From Spongiibacter thalassae (GTDB lineage Bacteria; Pseudomonadota; Gammaproteobacteria; Pseudomonadales; Spongiibacteraceae), in the NCBI RefSeq assembly GCF_012272835.1, contig NZ_JAAWWK010000002.1, positions 897,451 through 961,450 on the forward strand: a DNA stretch of 64,000 bases. The letters run 5' to 3'. This document shows positions 27,688 to 37,373 of the stretch, in pieces. Numbering within the stretch: position 1 is the first letter of the stretch; the number at the start of each line of letters is the position of its first letter. The translations under genes and the position numbers were made by a program. Under the pieces are notes generated by a model. That model searched no databases and was not told the origin of the DNA. It saw only the letters and a program-made list of their open reading frames with translations.

Positions 27688-27715
27688 GTATAGCGATTAC
27701 ATTGGAGTTGAATCT

Positions 27716-28129
27716 ATGATTACAGCACTTGACCATATTGCCATTGCGGTTCCCGATCTGGAAAAAGCGATCAAACGCTTCATGGAAGATTTCGGCCTGC
27801 CTTTTGAGGGCACAGAAGACGTTGAAAGCGCGAAAACCTCTACCGCCTTCTTTCCACTGCCGCCGACCAGTATCGAGCTGGTGCACCCCTTGAACGGCGA
27901 AGGTCCGATTGCCAAATTCCTGGAAAAGAAACCCGGTGGTATCCATCACCTGTGCTTCCGTAGCGACGACATCAATGCCGATGTTGCCCGCCTGAAGGAA
28001 AAGGGCTACCAGTTTTTGTCGGATGCGCCGTCGCCCGGTGCCCACGGTTGCCAGGTTATCTTTATTCACCCAAAATCCTGTGATGGTGTGTTGATTGAAA
28101 TCAATCAGCCAGCGGAAGACCACCACTAA
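27716..28129 (+). CDS. mce: methylmalonyl-CoA epimerase
   Basis: This 137-aa protein of the vicinal oxygen chelate fold interconverts (S)- and (R)-methylmalonyl-CoA. The start ALDHIAIAVPDLEKAI holds the first metal His, GGIHHLCFRSDDI the second, and GVLIEINQP ends with the metal Glu. It lies between the carboxylase and the mutase, exactly its pathway position. Confidence 0.94.
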   Translation: MITALDHIAIAVPDLEKAIKRFMEDFGLPFEGTEDVESAKTSTAFFPLPPTSIELVHPLNGEGPIAKFLEKKPGGIHHLCFRSDDINADVARLKEKGYQFLSDAPSPGAHGCQVIFIHPKSCDGVLIEINQPAEDHH

Positions 28130-28148
28130 TTCATCCCATCGGCGATCA

Positions 28149-28168
28149 GCCGTCCGTATAGAGACGGC
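28149..28168 (+). repeat. small intergenic hairpin before the mutase gene
   Basis: GCCGTC (28149-28154) pairs with GACGGC (28163-28168) around an eight-base loop, 34 bases before the mutase ATG. It is short and could be chance, but it is the second of three hairpins in the gaps of this operon. Confidence 0.35.
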
Positions 28169-28202
28169 GAGAACCGCAAAATCAACTGACAGGTAAACAC
28201 AG

Positions 28203-30362
28203 ATGGCAGATTACAAAGCCCCCGATAGCTCTGTAGAAGAGTGGAAAAAGCTGGCGAACAAGACCCTTGAACGCAGCAATAAAACGTTGGATGACCTCGT
28301 GTGGCACACCCCCGAAGGCATCGATGTAAAGCCGCTTTACACCGCAGAAGATATCGCTGATCTGCCCTTTACCAATACACTGCCAGGCATAGAGCCGTTT
28401 ATTCGCGGCCCGCAGCCCACCATGTATGCCGGTCGTCCCTGGACGATTCGTCAGTATGCGGGTTTCTCTACCGCTGAAGAATCCAATGCCTTCTACCGCA
28501 AGGCACTTGCTGCCGGTGGCCAGGGTGTGTCGGTCGCCTTTGACCTCGCGACTCACCGTGGATACGACTCGGATCACCCACGGGTGACCGGTGACGTCGG
28601 TAAGGCCGGTGTGGCCATCGACTCTGTTGAAGACATGAAAGTGCTGTTCGACGGAATTCCCTTGGACAAGGTCTCGGTGTCCATGACCATGAACGGTGCG
28701 GTGCTGCCGGTGCTGGCGGGTTACATCGTGGCTGCCGAAGAGCAGGGCGTAAGCCAGGACCAGCTGTCGGGCACCATCCAGAACGACATCCTGAAAGAAT
28801 TCATGGTGCGTAACACCTATATTTATCCGCCGCAGCCGTCGATGAAAATCATCGGCGACATCATTGCCTATGCGTCGGATAATATGCCCAAGTTCAATAC
28901 AATTTCGATCTCTGGCTACCACATTCAGGAAGCCGGTGCCGATGCCGCCCTGGAGCTGGCATACACCCTTGCCGATGGCAAGGAGTACATCCGCACGGCC
29001 ATCGCCGCTGGACTGGATATCGACAAGTTCGCCGGTCGTTTGTCCTTCTTCTGGGGCATCGGCATGAATTTCTACATGGAAATCGCCAAGATGCGCGCGG
29101 CGCGTCTGTTGTGGGCGGAAATCGTGTCAGAGTTCGAACCTAAAAACCCGCGCTCGAAAATGCTGCGTACTCACAGCCAGACCTCCGGTTGGTCGCTGAC
29201 TGAGCAAGACCCCTACAACAACATCGTGCGTACCACTATCGAAGCGATGGCCGCAGTATTTGGTGGCACCCAGTCGCTGCACACCAACGCACTGGACGAA
29301 GCGATCGCGCTGCCGACCCAGTTCTCGTCCCGCATCGCCCGTAACACCCAGCTGGTTATTCAGGAAGAAACCGGCATTACCAAGGTTGCTGATCCCTGGG
29401 GCGGCTCCTATATGATGGAGTCACTGACCAAGGAAATTGCTGACCGCGCCCGTGAGCTGATTGCCGAAGTCGAAGAAAAAGGCGGCATGGCAAAAGCGAT
29501 CGAAACCGGGATGCCCAAACTGCGCATCGAAGAATCCGCCGCGCGCAAGCAGGCACGTATCGACCGCGGTGAAGACGTCATCGTCGGCGTCAACAAATAC
29601 ATTCTCGATGAAGAAGACGATGTTGAAGTTCTCGATATCGACAACGAGAAAGTTCGTCAGTCTCAGGTAGAGGCTTTGGCTCGCATTCGCAGCTCTCGCG
29701 ACGAAGCCGCTGTGGAAGACGCGCTGGAAGCGATCTACCAGTGCGCGCTGACCGGCGAAGGCAACCTGCTTGATCTGGCTGTAAAGGCCACCCGCGTTCG
29801 CGCCACAGTGGGTGAAATCTCCTTTGCCATGGAGCGTGAGTTTGGTCGCTTCAACGCCCAGGCGCAAACCGTCTCCGGTGTCTACGGCAGCGCCTATCAG
29901 GACGACGAAAACTGGCAGGGCATCACCAGCGATATCGAGAAATTTGTCGAAAAACACGGCCGTCGTCCGCGTATGCTGGTGTGCAAAATGGGTCAGGATG
30001 GCCACGACCGCGGCGCGAAAGTTATCGCCACGGCCTTTGCCGACGTCGGCTTTGATATCGACCTGTCACCGATGTTCTCAACCCCTGAAGAAGTCGCCAA
30101 GCAGGCAGTGGAAAACGACGTGCACGTGGTTGGAGTATCGTCGCAAGCCGCCGGTCACAAAACCCTGGTGCCACAGTTGATTGAAGAGCTGAAAAAGGCC
30201 GGTGCTGACGACATTATTGTAGTCGCAGGTGGCGTTATTCCGCGCCCGGACTACGACTTCCTCTACCAGGCCGGTGTGAAGGGTATTTTTGGTCCCGGCA
30301 CCAAGATCCCGCTGGCTGCACGCGGCGTGTTGGACTCTATTAACGAAGCGTATAAGGGCTAA
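28203..30362 (+). CDS. scpA: methylmalonyl-CoA mutase (single chain)
   Basis: This 719-aa adenosylcobalamin enzyme converts (R)-methylmalonyl-CoA to succinyl-CoA. The N-terminal TIM-barrel part has the substrate-binding [18 protein letters not shown] and SHTDxS-like [19 protein letters not shown]. The C-terminal B12 domain has DGHDRG at 599-604, where His601 is the lower cobalt ligand. Length fits the single-chain form; no beta subunit is needed. The downstream MeaB supports B12 dependence. Confidence 0.95.
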   Translation: MADYKAPDSSVEEWKKLANKTLERSNKTLDDLVWHTPEGIDVKPLYTAEDIADLPFTNTLPGIEPFIRGPQPTMYAGRPWTIRQYAGFSTAEESNAFYRKALAAGGQGVSVAFDLATHRGYDSDHPRVTGDVGKAGVAIDSVEDMKVLFDGIPLDKVSVSMTMNGAVLPVLAGYIVAAEEQGVSQDQLSGTIQNDILKEFMVRNTYIYPPQPSMKIIGDIIAYASDNMPKFNTISISGYHIQEAGADAALELAYTLADGKEYIRTAIAAGLDIDKFAGRLSFFWGIGMNFYMEIAKMRAARLLWAEIVSEFEPKNPRSKMLRTHSQTSGWSLTEQDPYNNIVRTTIEAMAAVFGGTQSLHTNALDEAIALPTQFSSRIARNTQLVIQEETGITKVADPWGGSYMMESLTKEIADRARELIAEVEEKGGMAKAIETGMPKLRIEESAARKQARIDRGEDVIVGVNKYILDEEDDVEVLDIDNEKVRQSQVEALARIRSSRDEAAVEDALEAIYQCALTGEGNLLDLAVKATRVRATVGEISFAMEREFGRFNAQAQTVSGVYGSAYQDDENWQGITSDIEKFVEKHGRRPRMLVCKMGQDGHDRGAKVIATAFADVGFDIDLSPMFSTPEEVAKQAVENDVHVVGVSSQAAGHKTLVPQLIEELKKAGADDIIVVAGGVIPRPDYDFLYQAGVKGIFGPGTKIPLAARGVLDSINEAYKG

Positions 30363-30370
30363 CAGCGCCG

Positions 30371-30431
30371 GACGCGAAATGCTGGACGCAAGACGCTGAA
30401 CAACGGGCGTAAGCGTCTTGCGTTTCGCGTC
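30371..30431. repeat. imperfect palindrome (REP-like element), copy 2
   Basis: GACGCGAAA (30371-30379) pairs with TTTCGCGTC (30423-30431), and CGCAAGACGCT (30387-30397) pairs with AGCGTCTTGCG (30412-30422), with a seven-base bulge on the left arm only and a 14-base loop. It fills the gap between the mutase stop and the meaB start. It shares the core AGACGCT/AGCGTCT and the GACGC-rich style with the element after cysB. Confidence 0.7.
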
Positions 30432-30448
30432 TTGCGTCTCGCAACCAT

Positions 30449-31423
30449 ATGATAGACATACACGCTCTCACATCCGGTAATTCCCGCGCCCTCGCCAAGG
30501 CCATCACTCTGGTCGAAAGCAAAAAGCTGGAGCACCGCAGTCAGGCGCAGGAACTGCTTGAAGCGGTTCTTCCTCAAACCGGCAATAGTATCCGCATTGG
30601 TATTACCGGTATCCCCGGGGTCGGTAAATCGACATTTATCGAGGCCTTTGGCTTGTATCTGGTGTCTCAGGGCAAGCGGGTTGCGGTATTGGCGGTTGAC
30701 CCCAGCTCGCCGATTGCCGGCGGTTCCATTCTGGGTGATAAAACCCGCATGGAGCTACTGTCCCGCAGCAACGATGCCTTTATTCGGCCTTCGCCCTCGG
30801 AGGGATCTCTGGGCGGTGTTGCATTGAAAACCCGGGAAACCATGCTGCTTTGCGAAGCCGCCGGTTACGATGTGATTCTGGTGGAAACCGTTGGGGTAGG
30901 GCAGTCCGAATACGAGGTCGCCAGTATGGTGGACTTCTTTATGGTGCTGATGTTGCCCAATGCCGGCGATGAACTACAGGGTATAAAAAAGGGGATTATC
31001 GAACTGGCCGATGCTCTGGTGATTAACAAGGCCGATGGCGAGAGTATCAATCTCGCTGAGCAGACCCGCCGCCATTACCAGAACGCGCTGCATCTGCTGC
31101 GCCACAACAGCTTCTGGACGCCTCAGGTGATGAGTTGTTCGGCCCTGAAGCAGGAAAATATTGAAGCGGTTTGGGGGATGATCAGCGGCTTTCAAATCGA
31201 CGCCACTAAAAACGGTTCACTCAGTGAAAAGCGTGCTCGCCAGGCCCGTGAGTGGATGAGCAAATTGCTCCACGAAATGCTGGATATGAAGTTAAAGGAA
31301 CACCCCCAGGTGAAGGCAGAAATGCCGCTGCTCAACCAGAAGGTGACCAATGGTGAAACGACACCATTCCTTGCGGCACAACGTTTAATTGAGCTGCTGT
31401 TTAGCGATAAAAAAGAGACCTGA
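30449..31423 (+). CDS. meaB: methylmalonyl-CoA mutase-associated GTPase MeaB
   Basis: This 324-aa G3E P-loop GTPase protects and reloads B12-dependent methylmalonyl-CoA mutase. The Walker A motif GIPGVGKS is at residues 54-61. VDPSSPIAGGSILGDKTRM, VETVGVGQSE and NKADGE are the family-typical switch and base-recognition motifs. It directly follows its mutase client, separated only by the palindromic element. It was formerly annotated as an ArgK kinase, which is now considered incorrect. Confidence 0.94.
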   Translation: MIDIHALTSGNSRALAKAITLVESKKLEHRSQAQELLEAVLPQTGNSIRIGITGIPGVGKSTFIEAFGLYLVSQGKRVAVLAVDPSSPIAGGSILGDKTRMELLSRSNDAFIRPSPSEGSLGGVALKTRETMLLCEAAGYDVILVETVGVGQSEYEVASMVDFFMVLMLPNAGDELQGIKKGIIELADALVINKADGESINLAEQTRRHYQNALHLLRHNSFWTPQVMSCSALKQENIEAVWGMISGFQIDATKNGSLSEKRARQAREWMSKLLHEMLDMKLKEHPQVKAEMPLLNQKVTNGETTPFLAAQRLIELLFSDKKET

Positions 31424-31429
31424 ATTGCC

Positions 31430-31885
31430 ATGCCCGCCGATATTAGCCACAAGCTGGACGAGTTTATTGCTGCCTACCTGCCTACGGCCCAGCATATGGA
31501 GTTGGCGGTTGATCGCTATGATGGCCAGTCTCTGCGTTTACATGCGCCTCTGGCGCCCAGTATTAATGACAAGCTCACGGCCTTTGGCGGTAGCATCTAT
31601 GTCGTTGCCGTGATGACCTGTTGGGGTATGGTCTATCTGCGCTGTGTCGAGGCGGGGCTGGATCCCGACATTGTGGTTGCCAAAGCGGAAATTGATTATC
31701 TGCTGCCGGTGAATGACGATATCGTCGCTGAGTCGGTGCCCGCTCTGGATGACCAGTGGGAGCATTTTTTCCATAGCTTCGACGACCGCGGTCGGGGGAA
31801 AATCGAGCTGTGTTCACAGGTTATCGTGCGCGGCGAAGTCGCCGCGCGCTTCAAGGGCATTTACGCCATCGTCGGGGTTAAATAG
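31430..31885 (+). CDS. YiiD C-terminal-type thioesterase
   Basis: This 151-aa hotdog-fold protein matches the thioesterase domain found at the C-terminus of YiiD: INDKLTAFGGSIYVVAVMTCWGMVYL is the diagnostic stretch. It begins six bases after meaB, so it is the last gene of the propionate operon. A role in releasing CoA from stalled acyl-CoA intermediates would fit, but the substrate is not known. Confidence 0.8.
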   Translation: MPADISHKLDEFIAAYLPTAQHMELAVDRYDGQSLRLHAPLAPSINDKLTAFGGSIYVVAVMTCWGMVYLRCVEAGLDPDIVVAKAEIDYLLPVNDDIVAESVPALDDQWEHFFHSFDDRGRGKIELCSQVIVRGEVAARFKGIYAIVGVK

Positions 31886-31925
31886 CCTCGCGTTGTTTTC
31901 TCCATCGCGTTCATGAAAAGGCTGT

Positions 31926-33098
31926 TTACTGCCGGTAAAGAAACTTTTCCAGCTCCTCTCGCTGGGTCATGCCGTCGTTATAGCCCAAATCAATTAATTT
32001 CCCGCAGTATTCCGGTGTGAACAACAGGTAGCTGGCGATACTGACATTACCGCCACGGTTGGCCCCGGTTCTGCCCATAAAAAAGCGTAAACTGCGGGGC
32101 AACTCGCTGATATGCTCGTCGGCGATAGCGTCGATATCCTCGCTGGGGCTCACCACCAGGCAGTCCACTGGCAACAACGCCCGCCCCATCATTTGCATAT
32201 TGTCTTCGGGGATCAGTGTCAGCAATTCATTGACTCGTTCCAGTCTCTCGATATCGGTTTCGATACTGTCGATAAAGGCGCTGTTCAATAGTTGCCCAAT
32301 GATTTGCCCAAAGGCGGGGGATTGGATCGGTTTCGCCCGGTGGTGGTAGACCCGTTTGTGGCCGTTGGCCGGAATCACCAATACTCGATTCGCCCCGAGG
32401 TGGATCGCAGGGCTGATTGGCGTCAACTGCCGCAGCGCACCGTCGCCATAATAGTAGCGACCGATTTTAGCGGGTGGAAAGATGGTCGGAATCGCGGTTG
32501 AGGCCATCAGGTGCTGTAGCTGTATAGGGGTGGCCACACCCTGGCGGCGCCAACGCTGCCAGCCCGCGTGCTGAGGGCCGCCCTGGAAAAAGGTTTCAGA
32601 CAGACCGAGAGTGTAATTCATCGCCGTAAGCGACAGTGCGTCGAGGTCGCCGTTGTAGATATTGCGACCGATATCGTCGAAGTCTATGTGATGTTGTAAC
32701 AGTTCCCGCAGAGGACTATTGTCCAGCAGGGCAACGGGCCGGCCTTCGGTGATACCCGCATTGAACAGGGAAACCCCGAGTCGAATAGCGTTGCGGATCA
32801 CCCCGTAGACATCCGCCCGATAGATTTTCTGGGTGGTGAGGTCCCGCCACATCATTTCCAGGGTGCGTACTGCACCGACAAAGTGGTGGGCCCCCGCGCC
32901 AATAGACACCGCGTTGATGCCCCCCGCCGAGGTGCCGACCAGTATGGGAAAGGGATTGTTGTGGCGTTTGTCATGGATCTCGGCCAGGGCCTTTAACACG
33001 CCCACCTGATAGGCGGCGCGGGCGCCACCGCCGGGTAGAACCAGCCCGGTGTTGGCGCGACTGACACTGTTGCCAATGGCTGATACGGAGTCGTTCAC
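31926..33098 (-). CDS. patatin-like phospholipase
   Basis: This 390-aa protein has the patatin catalytic parts: the oxyanion loop LPGGGARAAYQVG near residue 21, the nucleophile elbow GTSAGG near residue 55, and the catalytic Asp in YYGDGALRQ. Such enzymes hydrolyse phospholipids or other acyl esters with a Ser-Asp dyad. There is no signal peptide, so it is probably cytoplasmic or inner-membrane associated. Its ATG overlaps the ppsR stop by four bases (ATGA), so translation is probably coupled. Confidence 0.88.
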   Translation of the reverse strand: MNDSVSAIGNSVSRANTGLVLPGGGARAAYQVGVLKALAEIHDKRHNNPFPILVGTSAGGINAVSIGAGAHHFVGAVRTLEMMWRDLTTQKIYRADVYGVIRNAIRLGVSLFNAGITEGRPVALLDNSPLRELLQHHIDFDDIGRNIYNGDLDALSLTAMNYTLGLSETFFQGGPQHAGWQRWRRQGVATPIQLQHLMASTAIPTIFPPAKIGRYYYGDGALRQLTPISPAIHLGANRVLVIPANGHKRVYHHRAKPIQSPAFGQIIGQLLNSAFIDSIETDIERLERVNELLTLIPEDNMQMMGRALLPVDCLVVSPSEDIDAIADEHISELPRSLRFFMGRTGANRGGNVSIASYLLFTPEYCGKLIDLGYNDGMTQREELEKFLYRQ

Positions 33099-33916
33099 TG
33101 TGAGCGCTGGCCCCGTAATCCGGTTTCAACCAGGATGCGAGTGGCGATTTCTTCCACTGAGGCATGGGTGGTGTCGATATAGGGGATACCAAAGCGACTG
33201 AACAGGGCCTCGGCGTCGCGCACCTCGTCTTCACAGCGGCGCAGGCTGGCATAGGGGCTGTTCGGGCGGCGTTCACTGCGAATCGCTGACAGGCGCTCGG
33301 GTTCAATGGTCAGTCCGTAGAGGCGGTCGCGGTATTCCGCCAACGGACGGGGCAGCCGACGCTCCTCAAGATCCTCTTCGGTGAGGGGATAGTTGGCAAC
33401 GAATACCCCGGTTTGCAGGGCGAGGTAGAGACAGGTCGGGGTTTTGCCACTGCGGGATACCCCGATAAGAATCACCTGGGCCTGGTCATAGCGGTTGATA
33501 CGGGCGCCGTCGTCGTTGTCGAGGGCGAAATTGACCGCATCGATACGGTTTTTGTAGCGGGCGTCGCGGTCGGCGTTTTTCACCCGGCCTACCGTGCTGG
33601 AGGGCTTTTGTCCCAGCGCGGTTTCCAGTTGTCCGAGAAAGTGCGCCAGCACGTCGATAATAAAACCGCTGCTGGTGGCGATCACCGCGCGAATATCCGC
33701 GTTAACCAGGGTATCGAAGATGATGGGCTGCTCGCCGCTTTCCTTGGCAACCCGGTCGATTTTTTCCACGGCGGCCTGGGCTTTTTCAATGGAGTCTACG
33801 TAAGGCACGATGACGTGCTCGAATTTTTGCTGCTCAAATTGGGATAAAAGACTGCTGCCCAGGGTCTCGGCGGTGATGCCGGTACTGTCTGAAATAAAGA
33901 ATACGGTGCGTGTCAT
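33095..33916 (-). CDS. ppsR: PEP synthetase regulatory protein (kinase/pyrophosphorylase)
   Basis: This 273-aa protein belongs to the DUF299 family that inactivates and reactivates PEP synthase: an ADP-dependent kinase and phosphate-dependent pyrophosphorylase acting on the PpsA threonine. GVSRSGKTPTCLYLALQ holds the P-loop-like nucleotide motif, and the N-terminus FFISDSTGITAETLG is characteristic. It is divergent from ppsA, its target, with a 130-base shared control region. Confidence 0.94.
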   Translation of the reverse strand: MTRTVFFISDSTGITAETLGSSLLSQFEQQKFEHVIVPYVDSIEKAQAAVEKIDRVAKESGEQPIIFDTLVNADIRAVIATSSGFIIDVLAHFLGQLETALGQKPSSTVGRVKNADRDARYKNRIDAVNFALDNDDGARINRYDQAQVILIGVSRSGKTPTCLYLALQTGVFVANYPLTEEDLEERRLPRPLAEYRDRLYGLTIEPERLSAIRSERRPNSPYASLRRCEDEVRDAEALFSRFGIPYIDTTHASVEEIATRILVETGLRGQRSQ

Positions 33917-34046
33917 GTAGTTTTTTTACCAAATAGCCGAAGAATCTCGACGGGAATTTCCAGAATAGCTGGTCTACTATCACTGCATCAAATTATTACA
34001 CACTTATAACTGCTGGGCCGACGCTTTGCAAAACGGAGAAATACCA

Positions 34047-36419
34047 ATGGCTGAATACGTAATCTGGTTCCGCGATCTGGGCATGAACGATGTTGAGCGA
34101 GTCGGGGGCAAAAACGCCTCGCTGGGTGAAATGATAAGCCAGTTGTCGAATGCCGGCGTATCGGTGCCAGATGGCTTTGCCACCACCGCACAGGCCTATC
34201 GCGACTTTCTTGAGCAGAGTGGTCTGAACGATCGCATCCAGTCGGCGCTTAACGACCTGGATATTGACGACGTGAAAAAACTGGCGGAAGTGGGCCGGGA
34301 TATTCGTCAGTGGATCGTCGATACCCCCTTTCCAGCGCCACTGAACGAGGCGATTAGCACCGCCTACGCCAAAATGATTGACGGCAATCCGGCAATGGCC
34401 TGTGCGGTGCGCTCCTCGGCGACGGCTGAAGACCTGCCCGATGCCTCCTTTGCGGGTCAGCAGGAAACCTTCCTGAACATCAACGGCCTCGACAATATTA
34501 TGATCGCCATCAAGGAGGTATTTGCCTCTTTGTACAACGATCGCGCGATTTCCTACCGGGTGCACAAGGGCTTTGAACACGCCGATGTCGCACTGTCCGC
34601 AGGCATTCAGCGCATGGTGCGTTCCGAAACCGGCGCCGCCGGGGTCATGTTCTCTATGGATACCGAATCCGGCTTTGATGGCGTTGTGTTTATCACCGCC
34701 AGCTACGGCCTGGGTGAAACCGTTGTACAGGGCGCGGTAAACCCCGATGAGTTTTACGTACACAAGGCCACCCTTGAGAAAAATCGTCCCGCAGTACTGC
34801 GCCGTAACCTTGGCAGCAAACTGATCAAGATGGTCTACGGCAGTGAGGCCTCTGCGGGCAAGTCGGTGGAAACCGTTGAGGTGCCCGAGGCTGATCGCAG
34901 CGAATTCTGTATTACCGACGACGAAGTGATGTCACTGGCCCGTCAGGCGCTGATTATCGAAAAGCACTATGGTCGGCCGATGGATATCGAGTGGGCCAGA
35001 GATGGCGATGACGGCAAGCTGTACATCGTCCAGGCCCGTCCGGAAACCGTCAAGAGCCGCGAATCCGCCAATATGATGGAGCGCTACCTGCTCAAGGAAA
35101 AGGGCAATGTGCTCTGTGAAGGTCGCTCAATCGGTCAGCGTATTGGCGCGGGTCCGGTTCGCGTCATCGACAACCTGGCGCAGATGGATGAGGTTCAGCA
35201 GGGCGATGTGCTTGTTACCGACATGACCGACCCGGACTGGGAGCCAGTGATGAAGCGGGCCTCTGCCATCGTCACCAACCGGGGTGGCCGTACCTGCCAC
35301 GCGGCGATCATTGCCCGGGAGCTGGGCATCCCCGCCGTTGTGGGTTGTGGCGACGCCACCGAACGCCTGAAAACCGGTCAGGAAGTCACAGTATCCTGTG
35401 CGGAAGGTGATACCGGTATGGTGTACGAGGGCATGCTGGAGTTCAATATCAGCCGCAACAAGCTCGATGCCATGCCCGAGCTGCCCTTCAAAATTATGAT
35501 GAACGTGGGCAACCCCGACCGGGCCTTTGATTTCCAGGCCTACCCCAACGCCGGTGTCGGTCTGGCGCGTCTGGAGTTTATTATCAACCGGATGATTGGC
35601 GTTCACCCCAAGGCGCTGATTAATTTCGATACCTTGCCGCGGGATGTGCAGCAGGCGGTAAAACGTCGGGTTGCTGGCTATAGCGATCCGGTGGAGTTCT
35701 ATGTCGAAAAATTGGTGGAAGGAATTTCCAGCATCGCCAGTGCCTTCTACCCCGAGCGTGTCATCGTGCGGATGTCAGATTTCAAATCCAATGAGTACGC
35801 CCACCTGATCGGCGGCAGCTTGTATGAGCCTTCGGAAGAAAACCCCATGCTGGGCTTCCGTGGTGCCTCGCGCTACATCTCCGACAGCTTCCGGGAGTGC
35901 TTCGAGCTGGAATGCCGTGCGCTCAAGCGGGTTCGGGAGGAGATGGATCTGAGCAATGTCGAGATTATGGTGCCCTTCGTACGTACCGTTGGTGAGGCCA
36001 AACAGGTTATCGACCTCCTCGCGGAGAACGGCCTGAAGCGGGGCGAAAACGGCTTGAAGGTGATTATGATGTGCGAGCTGCCCGCCAACGCGATTCTGGC
36101 GGAGCAATTCCTCGAGCACTTCGACGGTTTCTCCATTGGCTCCAACGATTTGACCCAGCTTACCCTGGGGCTGGATCGCGACTCCGGCTTGATTGCCCAC
36201 CTGTTTGACGAGCGCAACGAGGCCATTAAGGAGCTGCTGAAAAATGCCATCCAGGCCTGTAAAAAGGCAGGTAAGTATGTGGGTATCTGTGGTCAGGGAC
36301 CGTCTGATCACCCTGACTTTGCCCAGTGGCTGATGGAGCAGGGGATCGACAGCGTGTCGCTCAACCCGGATTCGGTGTTGGAGACCTGGTTGTTCCTGGC
36401 GGAAAAACTGAAGAAGTAA
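34047..36419 (+). CDS. ppsA: phosphoenolpyruvate synthase
   Basis: This 790-aa enzyme makes PEP from pyruvate and ATP for gluconeogenesis. It has the N-terminal ATP-binding domain ([30 protein letters not shown]), the phosphohistidine domain with catalytic His418 in GGRTCHAAI, and the C-terminal PEP domain with Cys748 in [14 protein letters not shown] 34047 has a GGAGA site upstream; an earlier in-frame start at 34026 is less likely. Making PEP fits a cell that feeds on fatty or C3 acids, as does the propionate operon. Confidence 0.95.
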   Translation: MAEYVIWFRDLGMNDVERVGGKNASLGEMISQLSNAGVSVPDGFATTAQAYRDFLEQSGLNDRIQSALNDLDIDDVKKLAEVGRDIRQWIVDTPFPAPLNEAISTAYAKMIDGNPAMACAVRSSATAEDLPDASFAGQQETFLNINGLDNIMIAIKEVFASLYNDRAISYRVHKGFEHADVALSAGIQRMVRSETGAAGVMFSMDTESGFDGVVFITASYGLGETVVQGAVNPDEFYVHKATLEKNRPAVLRRNLGSKLIKMVYGSEASAGKSVETVEVPEADRSEFCITDDEVMSLARQALIIEKHYGRPMDIEWARDGDDGKLYIVQARPETVKSRESANMMERYLLKEKGNVLCEGRSIGQRIGAGPVRVIDNLAQMDEVQQGDVLVTDMTDPDWEPVMKRASAIVTNRGGRTCHAAIIARELGIPAVVGCGDATERLKTGQEVTVSCAEGDTGMVYEGMLEFNISRNKLDAMPELPFKIMMNVGNPDRAFDFQAYPNAGVGLARLEFIINRMIGVHPKALINFDTLPRDVQQAVKRRVAGYSDPVEFYVEKLVEGISSIASAFYPERVIVRMSDFKSNEYAHLIGGSLYEPSEENPMLGFRGASRYISDSFRECFELECRALKRVREEMDLSNVEIMVPFVRTVGEAKQVIDLLAENGLKRGENGLKVIMMCELPANAILAEQFLEHFDGFSIGSNDLTQLTLGLDRDSGLIAHLFDERNEAIKELLKNAIQACKKAGKYVGICGQGPSDHPDFAQWLMEQGIDSVSLNPDSVLETWLFLAEKLKK

Positions 36420-36493
36420 GCCGCAGCAAAGCCCCGGCTATTCCAGCGCATAACGCTGGGTGGCGGGGTTGAGCCCCGAGAGGTTTTAACTGA

Positions 36494-36534
36494 CAAGGCC
36501 CCGCTGGCTTACCCGCGGGGCCTTGTTGGTTTTT
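36494..36534 (+). terminator. strong intrinsic terminator after ppsA
   Basis: CAAGGCCCCGC (36494-36504) pairs perfectly with GCGGGGCCTTG (36515-36525) around a ten-base loop, and a T-rich run (TTGGTTTTT) ends at 36534. It lies 75 bases beyond the ppsA stop. The convergent omega-amidase gene ends at 36594. Confidence 0.85.
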
Positions 36535-36593
36535 AGAACGGTTTTCTGCGTTAGGTATTGTCGTCTACCGGGGGGCTGTTGCCAGGCGTGATG

Positions 36594-37373
36594 TCAGCGC
36601 TCGACCAACTCAAAGGGGTCGGCGTCCTGTGCGGCGGGAAAGTTCTGTCGAAACTGGTTCTGTGCCCCTGCGTCCAGCTCAGCCTGCAAAATCCCTGCTT
36701 TCCCTTCAGCCAGTGATGCCATTGGCTTGCCCATAAAGTCGTAAATTCCACTGTCACCACTGTAGGGATGGCCGTTGCCGTCGCTGCCGACGCGATTGAC
36801 TCCGACAACATAGCTTTGATTTTCAATCGCACGGGCGGGTAGCAAGGTGCGCCAGGCGTAGGCCCTCTGGGCGGGCCAATTCGCGACATAGATCAATACA
36901 TCGTAGTCATCACGGTTGCGGGAAAACACCGGAAAGCGCAGGTCGTAGCATACTTGCAGGCAGTAGCGCAGTCCGCGCCATTCCACCACGACCCGGCGCT
37001 GGCCCGGTGAATAGTGCTCGTGCTCCCGGGCCATGCGAAACAGGTGGTGTTTATCATAGTGGCTAAGGGTGCCATCGGGTGTGGCCCAGAATAAACGGTT
37101 GAAGAACTCCCCGTTCTCGCGCACGGCGACAGACCCGCTTATCGCGCAATCATAATGTGCGGCCTGGGCCAGCAGCCACTGGCTGGTAGGCCCGTCGGCG
37201 GCTTCGGCAATGTCTTCGCTGTTCATGGAGAACCCGGTGCTGAACATTTCCGGAAGCACAATAACATCGGCGCCTTTGCACACTGGCAGCAGACGCTCAA
37301 ATTGCGCACGGTTCGCCGGGGCGTTCTGCCAGACGAGCTCACTCTGAATGGCGCACAGTTTTACAGTTGACAT
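36594..37373 (-). CDS. yafV: omega-amidase of the nitrilase superfamily (YafV-like)
   Basis: This 259-aa carbon-nitrogen hydrolase has the Glu-Lys-Cys triad at Glu42 (LPEMF), Lys108 (YDKHHLF) and Cys142 (VCYDLRFP). YafV-type enzymes hydrolyse alpha-ketoglutaramate or alpha-ketosuccinamate to the keto acid and ammonia. The gene overlaps the upstream aminotransferase by 13 bases, so the two are translated together and probably act in sequence. Confidence 0.9.
   Translation of the reverse strand: MSTVKLCAIQSELVWQNAPANRAQFERLLPVCKGADVIVLPEMFSTGFSMNSEDIAEAADGPTSQWLLAQAAHYDCAISGSVAVRENGEFFNRLFWATPDGTLSHYDKHHLFRMAREHEHYSPGQRRVVVEWRGLRYCLQVCYDLRFPVFSRNRDDYDVLIYVANWPAQRAYAWRTLLPARAIENQSYVVGVNRVGSDGNGHPYSGDSGIYDFMGKPMASLAEGKAGILQAELDAGAQNQFRQNFPAAQDADPFELVER

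Noticed and set aside
25835-28126. Two long antisense frames (323 and 417 codons) under the biotin carboxylase and epimerase genes
   Set aside because: They cover conserved coding sequence on the plus strand and show no protein-like motifs of their own.
30449-31423. Annotation as an ArgK periplasmic-protein kinase
   Set aside because: The G3E GTPase motifs and position next to the mutase identify MeaB.
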